Source: Azoarcus_F sp036734105 (GTDB lineage: Bacteria > Pseudomonadota > Gammaproteobacteria > Burkholderiales > Rhodocyclaceae). From it: DNA of 64,000 nt. The notes beneath the pieces are model-generated. The model was given only the letters and a program-made list of their open reading frames with translations. It was not told the origin of the DNA and searched no databases. The position numbers and the translations under genes are program-made. Each line of letters starts with the position of its first letter. The stretch's first letter is position 1. Positions 59,047 to 64,000 of this stretch are shown here, piece by piece. Location of the stretch: contig DAIMZH010000012.1 of NCBI GenBank assembly GCA_036734105.1, positions 9,005-73,004 of the forward strand. The letters run 5' to 3'.

Positions 59047-61926
59047 ATGGCGGCTTATCCTAATCTGCTCGCGCCCCTGGACCTTGGCTTTGTGACCTTG
59101 CCCAATCGGGTGTTGATGGGGTCCATGCACGTTGGCCTGGAAGAGGTGGAAAACGGCTTCGAACGCATGGCGGCCTTTTACGCCGAACGAGTGCGTGGTG
59201 GAGTGGGCCTGATCGTGACCGGCGGTATCTCCCCCAATGACGAAGGGCGGCCTTTCCCCGGTGGTGCGCGGCTGGTCAACAGCGACGAGGCCGCCCGGCA
59301 CCAGGTGGTGACCGATGCGGTGCATCGTGAGGGCGGTCGCATCGCCATGCAGATTCTCCACTTCGGGCGCTATGCCTATCATCCCGAGCTGGTCGCACCC
59401 AGCGCGATACAGGCGCCAATCGCACCATTTGCGCCGCGCGCGCTCAGTTCGGCAGATGTTGAACGCACCATCGAAGATTTCGTGCGCTGCGCCGGGCTTG
59501 CCCGCGAGGCCGGCTACGACGGGGTCGAGATCATGGGCTCCGAGGGTTATCTGATCAACGAGTTCATCAGCTCAGCAACCAATCAGCGTGATGACGAATG
59601 GGGTGGTGACTATGGCAATCGAATTCGCTTTCCGGTAGAGATCGTGCGCCGGGTGCGCGAACGCCTCGGCCCCGAATTCATCATCATCTACCGTCTGTCC
59701 ATGCTGGACCTAGTTGAAGGCGGGTCGACCTTTGACGAGGTGGTGCAGCTTGCCCGCGCCATTGAACAGGCCGGAGCCAACCTGATCAACACCGGCATAG
59801 GCTGGCACGAAGCGCGCATCCCGACCATTGCAACCTGCGTACCACGGGCAGCATTTACATGGGTGACCAAGAAGCTGCGGGGCGAGGTTGCCGTTCCGCT
59901 GATCACCACCAATCGCATCAACACGCCGGAAGTGGCCGAGAGTCTGCTGGCCGATGGTCATGCGGACATGGTGTCCATGGCCCGACCGTTTCTGGCCGAC
60001 CCGATGTTCGTGATCAAGACCGCCGAGGGTCGGGCGGACGAGATCAACACCTGTATTGCCTGCAATCAGGCCTGTCTGGACCACACCTTCAGCGGCAAGA
60101 TCACCTCCTGTCTGGTCAACCCGCGCGCCTGTCACGAAACCGAATTGCGTATTGAACCCGCGACGGTGACACGCAAGCTGGCAGTGGTCGGTGCCGGCCC
60201 GGCAGGCATGGCCTTTGCAGTGACTGCCGCACAACGTGGTCATGAGGTGACCCTGTTCGATTCTGCCGAGCGCATTGGCGGACAGTTCAACATTGCCATG
60301 CGCATCCCCGGCAAGGAGGAGTTCGCCGAAACCTTGCGCTACTTTGGCCGCATGATCGAGCGCACCGGAGTCCGGATCAAACTGAACACCCGGGTCGGTG
60401 CCGCCGACCTGATCGGACGCTTTGACGAGGTCGTGCTGGCCACTGGCGTGGTGCCGCGCACGCCGTCCATAGACGGTATCGATCACCCCAAGGTGCTGAG
60501 CTATCTGGACGTGCTGCGTGACGGCAAGCCGGTTGGCAAGCGTGTCGCCATCATAGGCGCGGGTGGCATCGGCTTCGACGTGGCTGAATTCCTGACCCAT
60601 GTCGGCGACAGTCCGAGCCTGGTGCCGGAAAAGTTTTTTGCTGAGTGGGGTATAGATCCCGAATATCGCCACCGTGGCGGGCTGATTGCGGCGCATGCCG
60701 AAGCAGTGCCGCGTCAAGTGTGGTTGTTGCAGCGCAAGAACAGCAAACCAGGCAAGGATCTGGGCAAGACTACTGGCTGGATTCACCGCACCGCGCTCAA
60801 GCAACGTGGCGTCAACATGCTGGCTGGGGTGGATTATCAGCGTATAGACGACGCCGGGCTGCATGTCAGCATAGGCGGCGAGTCGCGGGTGCTCGACGTG
60901 GATAACATCATCCTGTGTGCCGGGCAGGAACCCTTGCGAGAGCTTCAGCAAGGCTTGCAAGCGGCTGGCCTGCCAGTGCACCTGATTGGTGGCGCTGACG
61001 TGGCGGCCGAGCTGGATGCCAAACGGGCGATCAAGCAGGGCACTGAGCTTGCCGCCTGCATTGAGACTTTGTCAGCCAAGATTCAGGCTGTTGCGACGAA
61101 ACTGCCCGGTCAGCCGGAGTTCAGCGCCCTGAAGTTCGCAGTTGATGGTGCGGTGGCGATGGTGTCCTTGAACCGCCCTGACAAGGCCAACGCCATGAAC
61201 ATGGCCATGTGGCAGGAGCTGCGCCAGGTCATGCAGTGGGCGGATCGCACCCCACAGATACGGGCTGTTGTCTTGCATGGCGAAGGCAAGCACTTTACGT
61301 CTGGCATAGATCTGGAAATGATGATGAGCTTGGCTGCGAGCATCAAGGATAACTGCGAGGCGCGCAGCCGCGAGAAGCTGCGCGAGATCATCCTTGATCT
61401 GCAGGACACCTTGAGCAGCCTGGAGGGCTGCCGCAAGCCGGTGCTTGCGGCAATTCACGGCGCCTGCGTGGGTGGTGGTGTTGATCTGGCGTGCTGTGCC
61501 GACATGCGCTATTGCTCCTCAGACGCGAGCTTTTCGGTGCGCGAGATCGACCTTGGCATGGTTGCCGATGTGGGCACCCTGCAACGCCTGCCGAGGCTGG
61601 TGGGGGAGGGCATGGCGCGTGAGCTGGCTTACACCGGGCGCAACTTCGATGCCGCTGAGGCTTTGGATATGCGTTTGGTCAACCGTGTGTTTGACGACTC
61701 GCAGGCCTTGTTGGCAGGGGTGCTGAATATTGCGCAGAACATCGCCGCCAAGTCTCCGTTGGCGGTTCGAGGGCTCAAGCAGGTGATGAACTACAGCCGT
61801 GATCATTCCGTGTCGGATGGCCTGGAGTACGTGGCCAACTGGAATGCCTCAATGCTGCTGTCGGAAGACCTTCAGGCTGCAATCCGCGCGGGCATGACCC
61901 GCCAGAGCCCAAAGTTCAGGGATTGA
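59047..61926 (+). CDS. 2,4-dienoyl-CoA reductase fused to dienoyl-CoA isomerase
   Basis: A 959-residue fusion. Residues 1-370 are an old-yellow-enzyme barrel (FMN) like FadH, ending with an iron-sulfur cluster site CIACNQACLDHTFSGKITSC. FAD and NADPH folds follow (VVGAGPAGMAF near 380, IIGAGGIGFDVAEF near 500), completing a full-length FadH. From about residue 690 comes a crotonase domain whose three acidic residues in GGGVDL, REIDLG and VADVGTLQRLP match delta3,5-delta2,4-dienoyl-CoA isomerase (ECH1). Both activities serve breakdown of unsaturated fatty acids. ATG 59047 has AAGGAG upstream. PadR control is likely. Confidence 0.92.
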   Translation: MAAYPNLLAPLDLGFVTLPNRVLMGSMHVGLEEVENGFERMAAFYAERVRGGVGLIVTGGISPNDEGRPFPGGARLVNSDEAARHQVVTDAVHREGGRIAMQILHFGRYAYHPELVAPSAIQAPIAPFAPRALSSADVERTIEDFVRCAGLAREAGYDGVEIMGSEGYLINEFISSATNQRDDEWGGDYGNRIRFPVEIVRRVRERLGPEFIIIYRLSMLDLVEGGSTFDEVVQLARAIEQAGANLINTGIGWHEARIPTIATCVPRAAFTWVTKKLRGEVAVPLITTNRINTPEVAESLLADGHADMVSMARPFLADPMFVIKTAEGRADEINTCIACNQACLDHTFSGKITSCLVNPRACHETELRIEPATVTRKLAVVGAGPAGMAFAVTAAQRGHEVTLFDSAERIGGQFNIAMRIPGKEEFAETLRYFGRMIERTGVRIKLNTRVGAADLIGRFDEVVLATGVVPRTPSIDGIDHPKVLSYLDVLRDGKPVGKRVAIIGAGGIGFDVAEFLTHVGDSPSLVPEKFFAEWGIDPEYRHRGGLIAAHAEAVPRQVWLLQRKNSKPGKDLGKTTGWIHRTALKQRGVNMLAGVDYQRIDDAGLHVSIGGESRVLDVDNIILCAGQEPLRELQQGLQAAGLPVHLIGGADVAAELDAKRAIKQGTELAACIETLSAKIQAVATKLPGQPEFSALKFAVDGAVAMVSLNRPDKANAMNMAMWQELRQVMQWADRTPQIRAVVLHGEGKHFTSGIDLEMMMSLAASIKDNCEARSREKLREIILDLQDTLSSLEGCRKPVLAAIHGACVGGGVDLACCADMRYCSSDASFSVREIDLGMVADVGTLQRLPRLVGEGMARELAYTGRNFDAAEALDMRLVNRVFDDSQALLAGVLNIAQNIAAKSPLAVRGLKQVMNYSRDHSVSDGLEYVANWNASMLLSEDLQAAIRAGMTRQSPKFRD

Positions 61927-63625
61927 AGGACGCCTGCGGCAAGGCAAGCACCGCCTGGTTGCGCCCCTCTGCCTTGGCGCGGTAGAGGGCGTCATCAACG
62001 CGCTTGAGCAAGTCATCCAGCGCTTCGCCCGGTTGGCTGAGCGCAGCGCCCAGGCTCACGGTTACCGCGTTGCCCTGGACCCGAACGTCCTGCTCGATAC
62101 GCCTGCGCACCCGCTCGGCAGTCGCGTACAAGGCTTCAGCCGTGTCGGTAGCGACCAGCATCAGGAATTCGTCGCCACCCCATCTGGCGGCCACATCATG
62201 TCCACGTTTTTCGTCGATCAGCACTTTGGCAATGCCACGCAGCACCTCGTCACCAATGGCGTGCCCGTGTGTGTCATTGATAGTCTTGAACAGATCGATA
62301 TCCAGCCAGATCAGGCCGAAAGGCTGCTTGTTGCGCAGTGCCCGGCTGTGCTCGCGCTTCATTGCCAGTTGAAGGCCGTAGCGGTTGCTCAGTCCGGTCA
62401 GGGCGTCGGTGCGGGCCTGTTTTTCCAGCGCCTCGGTGCGCCCGGCCACCTTGCGTTCGAGCTCTCCGGTGTGCTCTCGAATTTGCTCGGCCATGTGCTC
62501 AAAATGCGAGATCAACTCTCCTACCTCACCGTTTCCGCGAGGCAGGTTTCCCAACTCAACCTTCCCGTCCCTCACCTTGCGGATGGCAAGAGTAAGCCTG
62601 CTTACCGGGACCAGTATCAGACCTTGCAGCAAGGCAAAAAACAGTCCGACAACCAGCAGAAGCGTCACTACGAACAGCAGGGCGATGGGCACGAAGTGGC
62701 TGACCGGCATAAAGGTTTCGAGGTCGATCAGGCTGATCTCATACCAGCCAATCTCCGGCAGAAAGGCCACCCCGGCGAGCACGCGCTTGCCCCCGGAGCG
62801 CACAAACTCGCTCAGCACCGTGCCCTCGGGCGAGTCCGAAGCGCCAAGCGTCTTCATCATGTTGCTGACCAGTTGGTAGTCTTGGGTTGTGTCCAGCAGC
62901 AAGTCTATGGTGTTCTTCTGGCCTTCGGGTTTGACGATGCTTGCGTAGTCGATCAGGCTGCTGTCGCGGTAAAGCTGAATGGCGCCGGTTTGATCAACAA
63001 ACATGGTGGTGATGCCGGCCTGTCCGGTATCCACAATGTCTCGCAGAAAACCCTCCAGTTCAACGCCTGTGCCGACCATGCCGACCGGTTCGTCATCGAC
63101 GAACATCAAGGCATCAATCCACAGTTGGGTAATGCCCAGCTCGGTATCCGGATTGACGTTGAGGTGAAAAGGCCTGCGCGCCTCTATCAGCAGATAAAAC
63201 CAGGCGTCATCCGGCTTATCGGGCGAAAGATGATAGCGCAGCTCCTTGCCGCGGTATTGCTGTGCCCGGTCATTGAAGTAATAGGCGCCGGATTGTCGCA
63301 GAGCCACAAAAAAGTTGTGGTCTCGAAAATTGCGCCTGAAGCTCTCCATCTCGGCCAGCGCCTCACGGGTCAACTCGGGGTCATGCGCATTTTGTGCCCA
63401 GCGCTTGAGCACATTGGAGTCGGCCATCTGCAAGGCCAGCGCAATCTCCCGTTGCAAGGGCTTTTGCAAACGGGCTGCGTCGTAGCGCACCTGTACCTCG
63501 ACAATCCGCTTGCCCCAGTCGTCGACGATCTTCTCGGCGATCGAGCGGAACAGCCACCCAGCCATCGCTACCGCGATTACAGTAAGCGCCACTGCCAGCA
63601 GGATGAAAAGTTTTTTGAGGCTCAT
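61916..63625 (-). CDS. Membrane-bound GGDEF diguanylate cyclase
   Basis: A 569-residue cyclase making cyclic di-GMP. Two membrane helices (LFILLAVALTVIAVAMAGWLF and IALLFVVTLLLVVGLFFALL) enclose a periplasmic sensor domain of about 280 residues resembling a double Cache fold; a HAMP-like segment and short coiled coil lead to the GGDEF domain (DALTGLSNRYG, ARWGGDEFLML). An inhibitory site RGHD lies five residues before GGDEF, so product feedback is expected. Its 3' end overlaps the convergent fusion gene by 11 bases. Ligand unknown. Confidence 0.92.
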   Translation of the reverse strand: MSLKKLFILLAVALTVIAVAMAGWLFRSIAEKIVDDWGKRIVEVQVRYDAARLQKPLQREIALALQMADSNVLKRWAQNAHDPELTREALAEMESFRRNFRDHNFFVALRQSGAYYFNDRAQQYRGKELRYHLSPDKPDDAWFYLLIEARRPFHLNVNPDTELGITQLWIDALMFVDDEPVGMVGTGVELEGFLRDIVDTGQAGITTMFVDQTGAIQLYRDSSLIDYASIVKPEGQKNTIDLLLDTTQDYQLVSNMMKTLGASDSPEGTVLSEFVRSGGKRVLAGVAFLPEIGWYEISLIDLETFMPVSHFVPIALLFVVTLLLVVGLFFALLQGLILVPVSRLTLAIRKVRDGKVELGNLPRGNGEVGELISHFEHMAEQIREHTGELERKVAGRTEALEKQARTDALTGLSNRYGLQLAMKREHSRALRNKQPFGLIWLDIDLFKTINDTHGHAIGDEVLRGIAKVLIDEKRGHDVAARWGGDEFLMLVATDTAEALYATAERVRRRIEQDVRVQGNAVTVSLGAALSQPGEALDDLLKRVDDALYRAKAEGRNQAVLALPQASFNP

Positions 63626-64000
63626 CGTGCTTCCATAAATGCGTCTGACCAGCTTTAGAGCTGACCTTTCAGGGCAGGCTTCCGGGCGTTGATTACAGCG
63701 TCGGGTGGAATCCCTCTAACTGACCATTTTTGTCGATTATTGCATAATTTTTGAATTTGGAATGGCGTCGATAGATGTTGCAGCATGCTTTCGCGATTGC
63801 TGTGGATCGCGTGGCGCTTGGCGCTTGGGGCTTGGGGCTTGGGGCTTCGATACGCATCAGAGATGCGAACTCAGTGCGCGATTCGTGTACGTTATCCGAA
63901 GACTAGTCACAAAGGAATACGTCATAAAGCAGGTCGACTCGCGCTATCGTTTTGTTGTGTCGGAATATTTTACATATCGATCCAATTTGTTTCTGATTCG
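63626..64000. other. Gene-poor window end
   Basis: No supported ORF in these 375 bases. The part after 63,860 is AT-richer than the rest of the window. It presumably contains the leftward promoter of the diguanylate cyclase gene, which I cannot place, and a short tandem repeat listed separately. Confidence 0.6.
63813..63847 (+). repeat. Heptanucleotide tandem repeat
   Basis: Five consecutive 7-bp units: GGCGCTT twice, then GGGGCTT three times. The array lies about 190 bases upstream of the diguanylate cyclase start, outside any gene I can support. It could vary in copy number by replication slippage. Confidence 0.8.

Noticed and set aside
62033..63658. Long plus-strand frame opposite the GGDEF gene (541 codons)
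   Set aside because: Antisense to the membrane, sensor and GGDEF domains, which are clearly real.
63813..63847. CRISPR array
   Set aside because: Units are contiguous 7-mers without spacers and no cas genes are nearby; it is a simple tandem repeat.
1..64000. tRNA, rRNA, insertion sequence or phage genes
   Set aside because: No tRNA-like cloverleaf, rRNA segment, transposase, integrase or phage structural gene was recognised by reading.

Overview
The window reads as chromosomal DNA of a moderately GC-rich betaproteobacterium. The order fabH-fabD-fabG-acpP-fabF, nadB, rpoE-rseA-rseB-rseC, lepA-lepB-rnc-era-recO-pdxJ-acpS-nagZ-uvrC is the arrangement I associate with this class, and an aa3 cytochrome oxidase block with ctaG, SURF1, ctaA and ctaB fits an aerobic or facultative heterotroph, perhaps Rhodocyclales-like (inference from gene order only). 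I saw no rRNA, tRNA, CRISPR array, insertion sequence or phage gene.

Layout. 1-4.7 kb: fatty acid synthesis genes (fabH cut by the left edge) and a small YgfX-like membrane protein. 4.8-9.5 kb: nadB, divergent from an rpoE-type sigma factor with its anti-sigma system. 9.5-19 kb: housekeeping chain lepA to uvrC, mostly joined by 1-4 base overlaps. 19-21.2 kb, minus strand: a membrane alpha/beta hydrolase and a heptose-phosphate adenylyltransferase.

21.3-30.8 kb holds the most interesting unit. A MerR-type regulator with the cobalamin-photoreceptor motifs Wx9EH and ExHxxG faces a long operon: a small exported protein, FolE2, a 46-residue arginine-rich ORF, an FAD amine-oxidase-like protein, DUF1365, a Cfa-like methyltransferase, a chalcone-isomerase-like protein, an MFS carrier, a DUF3833 lipoprotein, an SDR and an NTF2-like protein. 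Two 13-bp palindromes (TTGTC-N3-GACAA) flank a strong sigma-70 promoter between them. The simplest reading is a light/B12-controlled membrane-lipid modification operon.

30.8-39 kb: cytochrome c oxidase structural and assembly genes preceded by a perfect FNR-type box; coxA shows an abrupt change of codon use. 39-47.2 kb: a chemoreceptor, a DUF2157-like membrane protein, an orphan ParA with a small basic partner, a DUF6279 lipoprotein, a secreted repeat protein and rluE. 47.3-58.2 kb: mixed genes (PAS-only protein, RhlE helicase, RlmM, aldo/keto reductase, glycerophosphodiesterase, DUF411, DsrE-like, YitT, GrpB, psd).

58.3-63.6 kb: a PadR repressor diverges from a 959-residue fusion of 2,4-dienoyl-CoA reductase and a delta3,5-delta2,4-dienoyl-CoA isomerase. 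Two perfect 16-bp palindromes sit on its promoter. A GGDEF diguanylate cyclase follows in convergent orientation. The last 375 bases have no gene I can support but carry a 7-bp tandem repeat.
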